Notes: generated from the letters alone by a model not told the origin. A DNA stretch of 56,381 nt from Roseburia sp. CAG:10041_57 (GCA_001916965.1 MNTL01000057.1:1-56381), one strand, 5' to 3'. Counted from the stretch's first letter, positions 16,798 to 25,926 are shown. Program-made: numbers and translations.

Positions 16798-17778
16798 TTA
16801 ACCCCAGATTAGGACACACGCTCCATACGTGAGACCTGCTCCAAAACCTGACATGGCAATTCTCATGCCCGGTGTAAGCCGTCCGCTTCTGTTCAATTCA
16901 TCCAGTAAAACCGGTACTGTTGCAGAGGACATATTTCCTACTCTGTCTACATTAACTGCAAACTTGTCTATATCCACTTTCAGACGCTTAGCAACTGCTT
17001 CTATGATTCTAATATTAGCTTGATGTAATATATACATATCTATATCATCCGCTGTCCATTGTATCTGATTCAGAGCAGTCTGTATACATGCAGGAACCTG
17101 TCTGGTTGCAAATCTGTAGACCTCCTGTCCATTCATACGGATATAAGCATCCAAAGGAGAATCCGGGGTCACATAGGGGTTCACTACCTGTCTGTCATGA
17201 CAGCTCAGTACCATGCCTTTTGTTCCGTCAGCTCCCTGCGTAAAACTGATCAGACCTTTATTCTCTTCTTCACAGGCTTCAACATATGCTGCCCCTGCGC
17301 CATCCCCAAACAATACACAGGTAGAACGATCCGTCCAGTCCACCATTTTGGACAGGACTTCTGCCCCCACTATTAATGCATTCTTATAGATTCCGCTATG
17401 GATATAGGCATATGCTGTATGAAGTGCAAACAGGAAGCCGGAACATGCCGCATTCAGGTCAAAAGCCACTGCAGCTGATGCTCCCAGTTCACTCTGCACC
17501 TGACAGGCACAGTTAGGGAGCAGATATTCTGCTGAACAGGTTGCCACAATGATCAGGTCAACCTCCTGCGGTTTCCTGCCCGCCATCTCCAGTGCACGTT
17601 CACAGGCACGGGACGCAAGCTGTGCTACACCGTCTCCTTCAGAAATCCTCCTTTCACCAATGCCTGTTCTCTCACGGATCCACTCATCCGATGTCTCTAC
17701 CAGCTGTGCCAGATCATCATTGGTTACTTTCCTGTCAGGCAAGGCACTTCCCGTACCGATTATTCTCACTGTTCTCAT
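16798..17778 (-). CDS. 3-oxoacyl-ACP synthase III (KAS III)
   Basis: 326 aa. It performs the first condensation of fatty-acid synthesis, acetyl-CoA with malonyl-ACP. The catalytic triad is visible: Cys in LNAACSGF, His in ILHQANIRI and Asn in VGNMSSATVP. The N-terminal GTGSALPDRKVTNDDLAQ and DEWIRERTGI are diagnostic. Its ATG overlaps the stop of the preceding reductase gene by 4 bp. Its position near the end of the operon, rather than next to acpP as in streptococci, is notable. Confidence 0.95.
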   Translation of the reverse strand: MRTVRIIGTGSALPDRKVTNDDLAQLVETSDEWIRERTGIGERRISEGDGVAQLASRACERALEMAGRKPQEVDLIIVATCSAEYLLPNCACQVQSELGASAAVAFDLNAACSGFLFALHTAYAYIHSGIYKNALIVGAEVLSKMVDWTDRSTCVLFGDGAGAAYVEACEEENKGLISFTQGADGTKGMVLSCHDRQVVNPYVTPDSPLDAYIRMNGQEVYRFATRQVPACIQTALNQIQWTADDIDMYILHQANIRIIEAVAKRLKVDIDKFAVNVDRVGNMSSATVPVLLDELNRSGRLTPGMRIAMSGFGAGLTYGACVLIWG

Positions 17779-18854
17779 GCAAATTCCTCCATAATATCAG
17801 CTACTCGTTCTATCTGATGGCTGCGGTATGCATTACTTCCGCAAAAGATCAGGCCTTCGTCTAATCTGCCTTCTACTGCATTGATAAGGGCTTCTGTGAT
17901 ACAATAAGGAACTGTTGCAGGATTGCAGGTTGTAATGCACTGTCTGCATCCCCGCATAAAGCGCTCTCCCTGCCTTACCTTATCCAGAAATACATTATGG
18001 ATTGCCCTTCCTGGCATTCCTACAGGACTTTTGACTATTACAATGTCTTCCTTCTTTGCCTGAATATACGCCTGCTTATATGCCATACTGGCATCACATT
18101 CTTCCGTTGTCACAAAACGGGTAGCCATCTGTACCCCATCAGCACCCAGATCCGCATAATGCTCCCAGTCCTGTCTGGTGTATACACCACCGCCTACTAC
18201 ACAGGGAATCTGCATTTCCTTCGTTTTTGATAATATGGATTTTATTTCTTCATCATATGACGCCGGCGTATAGCTGTCAAGCTCCTCTGGTGTAAACCCC
18301 AGATGTCCCCCTGCCTGTGGTCCTTCTACGACTACCATATCCGGTGTTGTGTCATACTTCTTTTTCCAGTATTTTATGATGACATCCAGTGCTTTTCTGG
18401 TAGATACAATAGGAACCAGCTTCGTTGCCCTCCTGATTCCTGATGCTGCCAGCACCTCTTCAGCCTTATGGACGATCTCAGGAAGATTCATAGGCAGTCC
18501 TGCACCTGATACGATGCAGTCTACTCCTGCGGCTACTGCGGCTTTCACATAATCCTCATAGCGTCTTGTCACTACCATGATATTCACTCCGATGATACCG
18601 CCTTTTGCCAGCTTTCTTGCTTTCTCCACTTCCGTTTTGATTGCTTTGAGATTGCATTCTATCGGATGCTTCATAAAATCCCTGTCCCGAAAGCCAATCT
18701 GCGCTGTAGAGATAATTCCAATGCCTCCTGCTGCCGCAACAGCACCGGCAAGTCCGGACAAACTGACTCCTACGCCCATTCCTCCCTGTACAACAGGAAT
18801 CCGGGCACACAGCCCGCCGATCTGTAATTTTCTGCTATTCATTTCAAACACCAT
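17775..18854 (-). CDS. FabK/nitronate-monooxygenase-family flavoprotein with C-terminal cysteine cluster
   Basis: 359 aa FMN-binding TIM barrel, with PVVQGGMGVGVSLSGLAGAV, VSGAGLPMNLP, EGPQAGGHLG and GGGVYTRQDW. It is the second FabK-like gene of this operon. Unlike the first, it carries GCRQCITTCNPATVPYC near residue 305-325, four cysteines that could bind a metal or Fe-S cluster. Possible roles: an alternative enoyl-ACP reductase, a nitronate monooxygenase, or an auxiliary reductase for unusual acyl chains. Placement between accDA and fabH, with a 4-bp overlap to fabH, argues for a lipid role. Start: the ATG at 18854 lacks a strong ribosome site; the ATG four codons later is an alternative. 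Confidence 0.78.
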   Translation of the reverse strand: MVFEMNSRKLQIGGLCARIPVVQGGMGVGVSLSGLAGAVAAAGGIGIISTAQIGFRDRDFMKHPIECNLKAIKTEVEKARKLAKGGIIGVNIMVVTRRYEDYVKAAVAAGVDCIVSGAGLPMNLPEIVHKAEEVLAASGIRRATKLVPIVSTRKALDVIIKYWKKKYDTTPDMVVVEGPQAGGHLGFTPEELDSYTPASYDEEIKSILSKTKEMQIPCVVGGGVYTRQDWEHYADLGADGVQMATRFVTTEECDASMAYKQAYIQAKKEDIVIVKSPVGMPGRAIHNVFLDKVRQGERFMRGCRQCITTCNPATVPYCITEALINAVEGRLDEGLIFCGSNAYRSHQIERVADIMEEFA

Positions 18855-18865
18855 GTCTGCTATTT

Positions 18866-20635
18866 CTAGAACTTACGAAATCTCTGATACCTTTCTTCTG
18901 CAATCTGTTCTCCGCTCATGCCATCATATTTTCTAAGGAAATCCTTGATATGTTCCTTCATATAACCCGCAATCGCTTCTGTCGTTTTATGGTCTGCTCC
19001 GCCGAATTCAGGAATAATCTCTTCAATTACTCCCAGGCGCTTGAGATCCTGGGCGGTAATGTTCATGACCTCACTGGCTTCCTTGGCACGGTTCGCATCC
19101 TTCCACAGAATAGAGGCAAAGCCCTCCGGTGAAAGAATGGAATACGTTGCATTCTCCATCATCCAGACTTCATTGCCTACCGCAGTTGCCAGAGCGCCGC
19201 CGCTTCCGCCTTCTCCTATCATCAGACACAATACCGGTACTTTAAGGGAAGACATCTCCATCAGGTTTCTTGCAATCGCTTCCCCCTGTCCTCTCTCTTC
19301 TGCTTCGATTCCACAGAAAGCACCTGATGTATTAACAAAGCTGATAACAGGTCTGTTGAATTTCTCTGCCTGCTTCATAAGACGTAACGCCTTACGGTAT
19401 CCTTCCGGCATAGGCATACCGAAATTACGCTCCTGACATTCCTTGAAGTCCTTGCCTTTTTCATCTGCAATAATTGTCACCGGCTGTCCATCCAGAAAAG
19501 CCAGGCCACCAATCATTGCCTTATCATCACTGAATGCCCTGTCTCCATGGGATTCCACGAAAAAGTCAAAAATATGGGAAATATAATCGCTCGCGGAAGG
19601 ACGTTCCACCTGTCTTACAGCTTTGACCTTCTCCCAGGCAGATCTTGGTGTGGAGAACCAGCTTTGTTCCTTTAATGTCTCACTTAATTCAAAATGAAAT
19701 TCTTCATTTGGTCTATAATCAGCATAAGTCTTCTTTCCATTACACTGGTGTGTCTTGACCAGGAAATAAATAGTCTTTTTCAGATTCTCCCTCTTGACGA
19801 TACCATCTATAATACCGTGCTCTACAAGGAATTCTGATGTCTGGAAGCCCTCAGGAAGCTCCTGTCCGATGGTCTGCTTGATGACTCTCGGACCTGCAAA
19901 TCCTACCAGTGCTCCAGGTTCTGCCATGATTACATCTCCAAGCATCGCAAAGCTGGCTGTTACGCCACCGGTTGTCGGATCTGTCAGAATAGAACAATAC
20001 AGCAGTCCGGCATCACCATGCTTTCTGATAGCCGCAGACGTCTTCTCCATCTGCATCAGGGATACGATTCCTTCCTGCATTCTGGCTCCACCTGAACAGC
20101 AGAAGATAAATACCGGCAGGTTCAATGCTGTCGCTCTCTCAATGGCACATGTAATCTTCTCTCCAACTACATGTCCCATACTCGCCATCATAAAGCGGGA
20201 ATCACATATCCCCAGCACAATATCCTCTCCGAATACTTTACATCTGCCTACCGTAACTGCTTCTTTTAATCCGGTCTTCTCCCTGGCTGCGGCAAGCTTA
20301 TCCTCATATCCTTCGTAATCCAGTGGATTACTTACTTCCATATCTTCAAACCAGGGTTCAAAAGTCTTAGGATCAGCTACCATGCGGATTCTGTTGTTGG
20401 TTTTTACCCTGAAATATCCGCCACATTCGTAGCATATATACTTCTTCTTTACAACTCTGTCACGCTCTACCATCTTGCCACACTTAGGGCATTTGATCAG
20501 ATTCATATCCGGTTCTTTGGCAGGTTCTGCCTGAACCGGTTCCTCTTTCTTGTCTTCCTTCAGCTTAGCTTCCAGCTTGTTATACAGATTCACCGGAAAT
20601 ATTCTGCCTGTCTTCGTGATCAGCTTACCTTCCAT
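18866..20635 (-). CDS. accDA: Acetyl-CoA carboxylase carboxyltransferase, fused beta-alpha subunits (AccD-AccA)
   Basis: 589 aa. It transfers CO2 from carboxybiotin to acetyl-CoA to give malonyl-CoA. The N-terminal half is AccD: a four-cysteine zinc ribbon (CPKCG and CYECG) near residues 50-72, then FCCSGGARMQEG and MGDVIMAEPGALVGFAGPRV-like carboxyltransferase motifs. The C-terminal half is AccA, starting near residue 320, with FVNTSGAFCGIEAEERGQGE and IGEGGSGGALA. In E. coli these are two proteins. The gene is continuous with no frameshift. accB and accC, needed for a complete enzyme, are not in this window. Neighbours are 10-12 bp away on both sides. Confidence 0.95.
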   Translation of the reverse strand: MEGKLITKTGRIFPVNLYNKLEAKLKEDKKEEPVQAEPAKEPDMNLIKCPKCGKMVERDRVVKKKYICYECGGYFRVKTNNRIRMVADPKTFEPWFEDMEVSNPLDYEGYEDKLAAAREKTGLKEAVTVGRCKVFGEDIVLGICDSRFMMASMGHVVGEKITCAIERATALNLPVFIFCCSGGARMQEGIVSLMQMEKTSAAIRKHGDAGLLYCSILTDPTTGGVTASFAMLGDVIMAEPGALVGFAGPRVIKQTIGQELPEGFQTSEFLVEHGIIDGIVKRENLKKTIYFLVKTHQCNGKKTYADYRPNEEFHFELSETLKEQSWFSTPRSAWEKVKAVRQVERPSASDYISHIFDFFVESHGDRAFSDDKAMIGGLAFLDGQPVTIIADEKGKDFKECQERNFGMPMPEGYRKALRLMKQAEKFNRPVISFVNTSGAFCGIEAEERGQGEAIARNLMEMSSLKVPVLCLMIGEGGSGGALATAVGNEVWMMENATYSILSPEGFASILWKDANRAKEASEVMNITAQDLKRLGVIEEIIPEFGGADHKTTEAIAGYMKEHIKDFLRKYDGMSGEQIAEERYQRFRKF

Positions 20636-20645
20636 GACAAACCTC

Positions 20646-21086
20646 CTAATCTCCTATGGCAAAGGTCAATTCAGCCTTGGCAGCTACTTTTCCGTCTACT
20701 GTTGCGACTGCTTCGCCTACACCGATTGGTCCTTTTACTTTTATGATCTTAGTCTCCAGCATCAGTACATCACCCGGATGTACCTTCTGCTTGAAACGGC
20801 ATTTATCAATGCCTACGAAATATGCTGTTTTGCCTTTCCATTCAGGCTGTCCCAGAATTGCAACCGCTCCCACCTGGGCAAGTGCCTCAACAATAAGCAC
20901 TCCGGGCATTACAGGATTCCCCGGAAAATGTCCGGCAAAATACGGTTCATTAAAGCTGACGCATTTCCTGCCCAATGCACGCTCCCCCGGTTCCAGCTCT
21001 TCTATTGTATCAATCAGCATGAAAGGATGTCTGTGTGGAATGATCTCCATAATTTCCTTTGCTGTATAAACTGACATCTGTGTCAC
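20646..21086 (-). CDS. fabZ: 3-hydroxyacyl-ACP dehydratase FabZ
   Basis: 146 aa hot-dog-fold dehydratase that makes trans-2-enoyl-ACP. HRHPFMLID holds the catalytic His, and FAGHFPGNPVMPGVLIVEAL the conserved loop and catalytic Glu. It lies one base after fabF and ten before accDA. In many relatives accB and accC flank fabZ; here neither does. Confidence 0.95.
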   Translation of the reverse strand: MTQMSVYTAKEIMEIIPHRHPFMLIDTIEELEPGERALGRKCVSFNEPYFAGHFPGNPVMPGVLIVEALAQVGAVAILGQPEWKGKTAYFVGIDKCRFKQKVHPGDVLMLETKIIKVKGPIGVGEAVATVDGKVAAKAELTFAIGD

Positions 21087-21087
21087 C

Positions 21088-22335
21088 TTACCCTTCTGCG
21101 TATTTCTTTACCAGAATACTTGCATTATGTCCGCCAAAGCCCAGAGAGTTGCTTAACGCATACTCAAAGTCTCCCTGATAGCTCTCTTTGCAGTAATTCA
21201 GGTCCAGTTCTTCTTCTGATTCCTGTAATCCTACTGTTCTGTGGATATATCCCTCCTGAAGCTCTTTCACACAGGTCACGAATTCGATAGCACCTGCTGC
21301 TCCAAGCAAATGTCCGACCATAGACTTTGTTGAATTAATCTTAATATTCTTAGCATGCTCACCAAATGCCAGCTTGATGGCTCTTGTCTCAAAGAGATCA
21401 TTATGATGGGTACTGGTTCCATGGGCATTGATATACGTGATATCCTCGGGGCTTATACCGGCATCTGCGACTGCATTGGTCATGGCTCTGGCTGCACCGG
21501 CGCCATCTTCTGCCGGTGAAGTGATATGAAAGGCATCAGAAGAGCATCCATAACCTACTACTTCTGCATAGATTCTGGCACCTCTTTGCTTTGCATGCTC
21601 CAACTCCTCCAGAACTACAATGGCAGAGCCTTCACCCATAACGAATCCACTTCTGTCCTTGTCAAAAGGAATGGAACATCTGGCAGGATCTTCACTGGAA
21701 GAAAGTGCTGTTAATGCAGAAAATCCCGCAATTCCAATCGGAGTAATCGAGCTTTCTGTACCTCCGGCTATCATGACATCAGCATCTCCATATTGAATGG
21801 TACGATAAGCTTCACCGATGGAGTTGGTTCCTGTTGCACAGGCTGTCACTACATTAATGCTCTTACCTTTCAGATTGTATGCGATACTTACATTACCTGC
21901 TGCCATATTGGATATCATCAATGGCACCAGCATAGGTGCTACTCTGGATGGACCTTTCTCCAATAACCTGCTATGCTCTCTCTCCATAGCCTGTAAGCTT
22001 CCAATGCCGCTTCCCACAGCGCAGCCTACTCTGTAAGGATCTTCCTTCTCCATATCAAGTCCTGCATCCTGTATTGCTTCTCCTGCTGCTGCAACTGCAA
22101 ACTGACAGAACTGCTCCATTCTGCGGGCTGCTTTCTTATCCATATACGCTGCTGCATCAAAATCCTTCACCTGTGCAGCAAGCTTACATTTATAATCTGC
22201 CGTATCAAAATATGTGATTCTATCAAAACCGATCTTACCTGCCTTCACGCTCTCCCAGAAAGCATCTATGCTATTACCAATCGGTGTGATAGCGCCCATT
22301 CCTGTTACTACTACTCTCTTCATATTCCTTACCAT
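21088..22335 (-). CDS. fabF: 3-oxoacyl-ACP synthase II
   Basis: 415 aa condensing enzyme that elongates acyl-ACP with malonyl-ACP. The Cys-His-His set is clear: VTACATGTNSIG, NAHGTSTHHND and SMVGHLLGAAGAIE. The N-terminus RVVVTGMGAITPIGNS is typical; the start is either of two nearby ATGs (MVRNMKRVVV). It follows fabG by 21 bp. No fabB homologue is present, so FabF likely does all elongation in this operon. Confidence 0.95.
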   Translation of the reverse strand: MVRNMKRVVVTGMGAITPIGNSIDAFWESVKAGKIGFDRITYFDTADYKCKLAAQVKDFDAAAYMDKKAARRMEQFCQFAVAAAGEAIQDAGLDMEKEDPYRVGCAVGSGIGSLQAMEREHSRLLEKGPSRVAPMLVPLMISNMAAGNVSIAYNLKGKSINVVTACATGTNSIGEAYRTIQYGDADVMIAGGTESSITPIGIAGFSALTALSSSEDPARCSIPFDKDRSGFVMGEGSAIVVLEELEHAKQRGARIYAEVVGYGCSSDAFHITSPAEDGAGAARAMTNAVADAGISPEDITYINAHGTSTHHNDLFETRAIKLAFGEHAKNIKINSTKSMVGHLLGAAGAIEFVTCVKELQEGYIHRTVGLQESEEELDLNYCKESYQGDFEYALSNSLGFGGHNASILVKKYAEG

Positions 22336-22356
22336 GCCTTTCTTTTTCAGCCATAT

Positions 22357-23100
22357 CTATTGCATCGCCATACCGCCATTTACTCCAATGACCTGTCCGG
22401 TAATATAGTCCGAACCGCTGCCTGCCAGAAACAGTACAAGATCTGCAACATTTTGTGCAGTTCCCGCTTTCCCCATAGGAATCATCTGCAGCAGGCTCTT
22501 TGCTGCATCCTCTGACAAAGCCTGTGTCATCTCTGTCTCAATATATCCCGGTGCTACTGCATTGACGCAGATACCTCTGCTTGCAAATTCTCTTGCAACA
22601 CTTTTGGTCAAGCCTATGACACCGGCTTTACTGGCTGAATAATTTGCCTGTCCGGCATTTCCTGTAATCCCTACTACAGAGGTGATATTGATGATCTTAC
22701 CGCTTCTTTGTTTTAGGAAATTACGTGAAAGGCTGCGAATCATATAAAAAGCACCTTTCAAATTGGTATTCAGGACATCTTCAAATTCCTGATCTGTCAT
22801 TCTCATAATGAGATTATCCCTGGTGATACCGGCATTGTTCACCAGAATGTCTACCTTACCATGTTTTGCAATGATGTCCTTTACCATGGCATTGCCGGCA
22901 TCTGCATCTGCTACATTGCATTGTATTGCTTCTGCACTGCCGCCAGCCTGGGTAATCTCTGCTACAACCTGTTCTGCATTCTGTTTTGAACCGTTATAAT
23001 TTACAATAACATGGGCATGGTTCTGTGCCAGTGTCAGAGCAATCTGTCTGCCGATTCCTCTGCCTGCTCCTGTAACCAGCGCAATTTTACCTGTCAGCAT
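22357..23100 (-). CDS. fabG: 3-oxoacyl-ACP reductase
   Basis: 247 aa short-chain dehydrogenase that reduces 3-oxoacyl-ACP with NADPH. It shows the cofactor loop TGAGRGIGRQIA, NNAGITRDNL, and the catalytic Ser-Tyr-Lys in ITSVVGITGNAGQANYSASK. The start overlaps the end of fabD by 7 bp, indicating coupling. Confidence 0.95.
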   Translation of the reverse strand: MLTGKIALVTGAGRGIGRQIALTLAQNHAHVIVNYNGSKQNAEQVVAEITQAGGSAEAIQCNVADADAGNAMVKDIIAKHGKVDILVNNAGITRDNLIMRMTDQEFEDVLNTNLKGAFYMIRSLSRNFLKQRSGKIINITSVVGITGNAGQANYSASKAGVIGLTKSVAREFASRGICVNAVAPGYIETEMTQALSEDAAKSLLQMIPMGKAGTAQNVADLVLFLAGSGSDYITGQVIGVNGGMAMQ

Positions 23101-24017
23101 CCTAATTCCTCCAATACCTTCTCCATGTCTGCCAGTTTATCTACATTCATAACCTTAACATCCTTATTAATCTTACGCATAAAGCCTGTCAAAGTCTTAC
23201 CGGGTCCGATCTCTATGAATGTATCTGTGCCATCAGCAATCATCTTTTCTACACTCTGCTGCCAGCGCACACTATGAGAGACCTGTTTCTCCAACAGCTC
23301 TTTTATAGAATCTTCCTGTGTCACATAAGCTGCCTCTACATTACATACATAAGGAATCTGGGGCTTATGAATCTCTACCTTGCTTAACGCCTCACCCAGC
23401 TTCTTACCTGCATCATTAAGCAGTGCAGAATGGAATGGTCCACTGACTTTAAGGGGAATACATCTTTTGGCTCCTGCTTCCTGTAAAGCTGTGGCTGCCA
23501 TTTCTACTGCCTGGGCTTCTCCGGTAATCACAATCTGTCCGGGGCAATTATAATTGGCGATTGATACGATTCCATCTATGCCCTTTAAAGTACTCTCAAT
23601 AACTCCTGCATCCAGTCCCAGCACTGCCGTCATGGCACCCCCTACAGGATATGCTTCCTGCATATAAATGCCTCTTAATCTGATTAACTGAAACAGATTT
23701 TCAAGTTCCATCACGCCTGCTGCTGCCAGCGCACCATACTCACCAAGGCTTAATCCTGCACATACATCTGCATGGACTCCTTTGGATTCCAGAACCTTTA
23801 ACAGCGCCACTTCCGTAGTCAGCATTGCAATCTGTGTATATTCTGTTATGTTCAGCTTGTCATTCTCTGTAAAGCACAGTGCCTCAATATCCAGTCCTGT
23901 TGCCTCTTTTGCTTTACGATACACTTCCCTGGCTTCTTCGTAGGCATCATAGAAATCTTTACCCATTCCTACATACTGCGCACCCTGTCCGGGAAAAATA
24001 AATGCTATTTTACTCAT
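23094..24017 (-). CDS. fabD: Malonyl-CoA:ACP transacylase
   Basis: 307 aa. It moves malonyl from CoA to ACP. It shows FPGQGAQYVGMG at the N-terminus, the nucleophile in GLSLGEYGAL and the catalytic His in SGPFHSALL. It follows fabK by 17 bp and overlaps fabG by 7 bp. Confidence 0.95.
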   Translation of the reverse strand: MSKIAFIFPGQGAQYVGMGKDFYDAYEEAREVYRKAKEATGLDIEALCFTENDKLNITEYTQIAMLTTEVALLKVLESKGVHADVCAGLSLGEYGALAAAGVMELENLFQLIRLRGIYMQEAYPVGGAMTAVLGLDAGVIESTLKGIDGIVSIANYNCPGQIVITGEAQAVEMAATALQEAGAKRCIPLKVSGPFHSALLNDAGKKLGEALSKVEIHKPQIPYVCNVEAAYVTQEDSIKELLEKQVSHSVRWQQSVEKMIADGTDTFIEIGPGKTLTGFMRKINKDVKVMNVDKLADMEKVLEELGC

Positions 24018-24034
24018 ATCTAGGCTTCTCCTAT

Positions 24035-24964
24035 TTACTGCTGACCTGACATAAGCCTGTCAGCCTGCTCCATTATCTCACTGATAATTTCCTTGCAGGA
24101 TTCTTCCTTCTTGATCAGTCCTGCTATCTGACCTGCCATAACGGTTCCGTTTACTACATCTCCGTCAATGACTGCCCTTCTAAGAGAACCAAGGGTGAGC
24201 TTCTCCAGTTCCATGAAGTCTGCCCCTTCCTTCTCTAATCTCAGGTATTCCTTTGTCATTTTGTTACGGATAGAACGGACCGGATGTCCTGTAGACATTC
24301 CTGTTACCGCAGAATCTATGTCTTTTGCCTTAATCAGCTGTTCTTTATAATTGGCATGCACAATGGATTCCTTCGCTGCTACGAAACGTGTTCCCATCTG
24401 AACTCCTTCCGCTCCCAGCATGAAAGCCGCTGCCATACCTCTTCCGTCTGCAATGCCGCCTGCTGCAACGACAGGAATCTGCACTGCATCCACTACCTGC
24501 GGCACCAGTGCAAAAGTGGTGATGGAACCAATATGTCCACCACTTTCCATTCCCTCTGCAACCACTGCATCTGCTCCTGCACGTTCCATCAGCCTTGCCA
24601 TGGCTACGCTTGCCACTACAGGAATTACCTTAACTCCTGCTTCTTTCCATGCCGCCATATACTTGGAAGGATTGCCGGCGCCTGTAGTAACTACCTTGAC
24701 ACCTTCCTCAATAACGATTTGCGCCACATCATCGGCATTTGGATTCAACAGCATGATATTTACACCAAATGGCTTATCTGTCAGTTCCTTACACTTACGT
24801 ACTTCTTCCCGTACTACCTCTGCCGGTGCAGAAGCAGCTCCAATCAGTCCCAGACCTCCGGCATTGGACACTGCCGCTGCCAGATTATGCTCTGCGACCC
24901 ATGCCATTCCACCCTGGATGATCGGTGTCTCTGTTCCCAGAATCTGTGTCAGTCTCGTTCTCAT
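24035..24964 (-). CDS. fabK: Enoyl-ACP reductase II
   Basis: 309 aa FMN enzyme that reduces trans-2-enoyl-ACP, the last step of each elongation cycle, replacing FabI. It shows PIIQGGMAWVAEHNLAAAVS, VVTTGAGNPSKYM, EGMESGGHIGS and GGIADGRGMAAAF. Length and motifs fit streptococcal FabK. It is nine bases after acpP. FabK enzymes are naturally insensitive to triclosan, as established for the family. Confidence 0.93.
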   Translation of the reverse strand: MRTRLTQILGTETPIIQGGMAWVAEHNLAAAVSNAGGLGLIGAASAPAEVVREEVRKCKELTDKPFGVNIMLLNPNADDVAQIVIEEGVKVVTTGAGNPSKYMAAWKEAGVKVIPVVASVAMARLMERAGADAVVAEGMESGGHIGSITTFALVPQVVDAVQIPVVAAGGIADGRGMAAAFMLGAEGVQMGTRFVAAKESIVHANYKEQLIKAKDIDSAVTGMSTGHPVRSIRNKMTKEYLRLEKEGADFMELEKLTLGSLRRAVIDGDVVNGTVMAGQIAGLIKKEESCKEIISEIMEQADRLMSGQQ

Positions 24965-24973
24965 ATCTGCCTC

Positions 24974-25207
24974 TTATGCTTCTACGCCTTTTGCTTTCAT
25001 ATACTCAATTACAGAACCTACTGTTGTGATCTTCTCCAGATCTTCTGATGGAATCTCTACACCATACTCATCTTCAAAAGCCATTACAAGCTCAAACAGA
25101 TCCAGAGAATCAGCCTGTAAGTCTTCCTTGAATCTGGAAGCCTCTGTAATTTCCACACCATCTAAATTTAACTGCTCCTCAATAATTTCCTTTACTCTTT
25201 CAAACAT
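24974..25207 (-). CDS. acpP: Acyl carrier protein
   Basis: 77 aa acidic helical protein carrying the growing acyl chain on 4'-phosphopantetheine. The attachment serine is in LQADSLDLFEL, about residue 39. It is the first gene of the fab operon. It has an AAGGAAG ribosome site. About 60 bp upstream lie two TTTGA-N3-TCAAA palindromes that probably mediate FabT control. Confidence 0.95.
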   Translation of the reverse strand: MFERVKEIIEEQLNLDGVEITEASRFKEDLQADSLDLFELVMAFEDEYGVEIPSEDLEKITTVGSVIEYMKAKGVEA

Positions 25208-25264
25208 CGTAATTTTCTTCCTTTCCTATCATATTCATATCATCACATGTAGTTTTAAAAACTA

Positions 25265-25304
25265 AATACTTTGACTTTCAAATATTTTGATTCTCAAAGT
25301 ATTT
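25265..25304. promoter_or_regulatory. Double FabT-type operator upstream of acpP
   Basis: TTTGACTTTCAAA (25270-25282) and TTTGATTCTCAAA (25286-25298) both fit TTTGA-N3-TCAAA, the core of the FabT site described in streptococci. Their centres are 16 bp apart. The outer arms AAATACTTTGA (25265-25275) and TCAAAGTATTT (25294-25304) are perfect inverted repeats of each other, so two dimers would sit in a larger symmetrical arrangement. The block lies 58 bp before the acpP start and probably overlaps its promoter. The regulator is likely the MarR protein at the end of the operon. Confidence 0.72.
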
Positions 25305-25362
25305 ACTTGCTACAGAATACCCCCTAAATGATAAAATGTCAACAATTTTTTCATTTAGACAT

Positions 25363-25402
25363 AAAAAAACATCTCTTATACCTTTCGATATAAAAGATGT
25401 TT
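25363..25402 (-). terminator. Terminator on the minus strand after the 65-aa gene
   Basis: On the minus strand AAACATCT pairs with AGATGTTT, with further pairing inward (TTATA with TATAA), followed by a run of seven T. It separates the small gene at 25540-25737 from the fab operon. Confidence 0.8.
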
Positions 25403-25408
25403 CCTGAA

Positions 25409-25426
25409 GCAAATTCCCCAATTTGC
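25409..25426. repeat. Perfect hairpin GCAAATT-CCCC-AATTTGC
   Basis: A 7-bp perfect stem with a CCCC loop, between the minus-strand terminator and the small gene. On the minus strand it would lie in the 3' untranslated part of that gene's transcript. No further function visible; the remaining bases up to 25540 hold nothing I recognise. Confidence 0.5.
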
Positions 25427-25539
25427 TCCCCTTTTTACACGGATTACAGCAATCCTTCCCCTTTCACACATGGTGAATTTATGTCATTCCGCACAATCCC
25501 CCTATAGACAGCTTACCTGTCCTGATTTATGCAGATAGA

Positions 25540-25737
25540 CTACTTGTTGATTCTGGGTTTTTTCACAAAATTCCCTGTCATGCCATAATAGGGTTTTCTG
25601 CTAAAAGCCTCTTTCGCCTCTAGTGTAATTCCATTAGCTTCTAATTCCTGCTGTGTGACTTTCTTGTATTCGGATATTTCTCTTTCAATGTAATCATTAA
25701 CTACCTGCTCTGCACCCTTTCCATCCATGAAATCCAT
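25540..25737 (-). CDS. Small hypothetical protein (65 aa)
   Basis: A strong ribosome site (AAGGGGG, nine bases from ATG) supports the gene. The N-terminal half is helical and acidic (GKGAEQVVNDYIEREISEY), the C-terminal end basic (FVKKPRINK). No membrane segment, cysteine pair or known motif. It stands alone between two terminator-like hairpins, so it is its own transcription unit. Function unknown. Confidence 0.6.
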   Translation of the reverse strand: MDFMDGKGAEQVVNDYIEREISEYKKVTQQELEANGITLEAKEAFSRKPYYGMTGNFVKKPRINK

Positions 25738-25926
25738 GCCGCGTCCCCCTTATAATGATATCTCAAATACACTGCCTTTATTTAATTTATTGTTCTGTCA
25801 TTTCGGATAATATGTATTATTTTCTGACATATTATAGTTATAGCATGAATGTTTTCGTTTATCAAGTACTATTTTGTAAATATTATGTATATTTTGTATA
25901 TTTTTCAGAATATTTATGTACAACAA

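Noticed and set aside
18866..20635. Frameshift or assembly error joining accD and accA
   Set aside because: The frame is continuous, both halves are intact and the linker is plausible; the fusion is known in related Firmicutes.
24420..25265. 281-codon open frame opposite fabK and acpP
   Set aside because: No ribosome site, composition mirrors the sense genes, and the sense genes have full family motifs.
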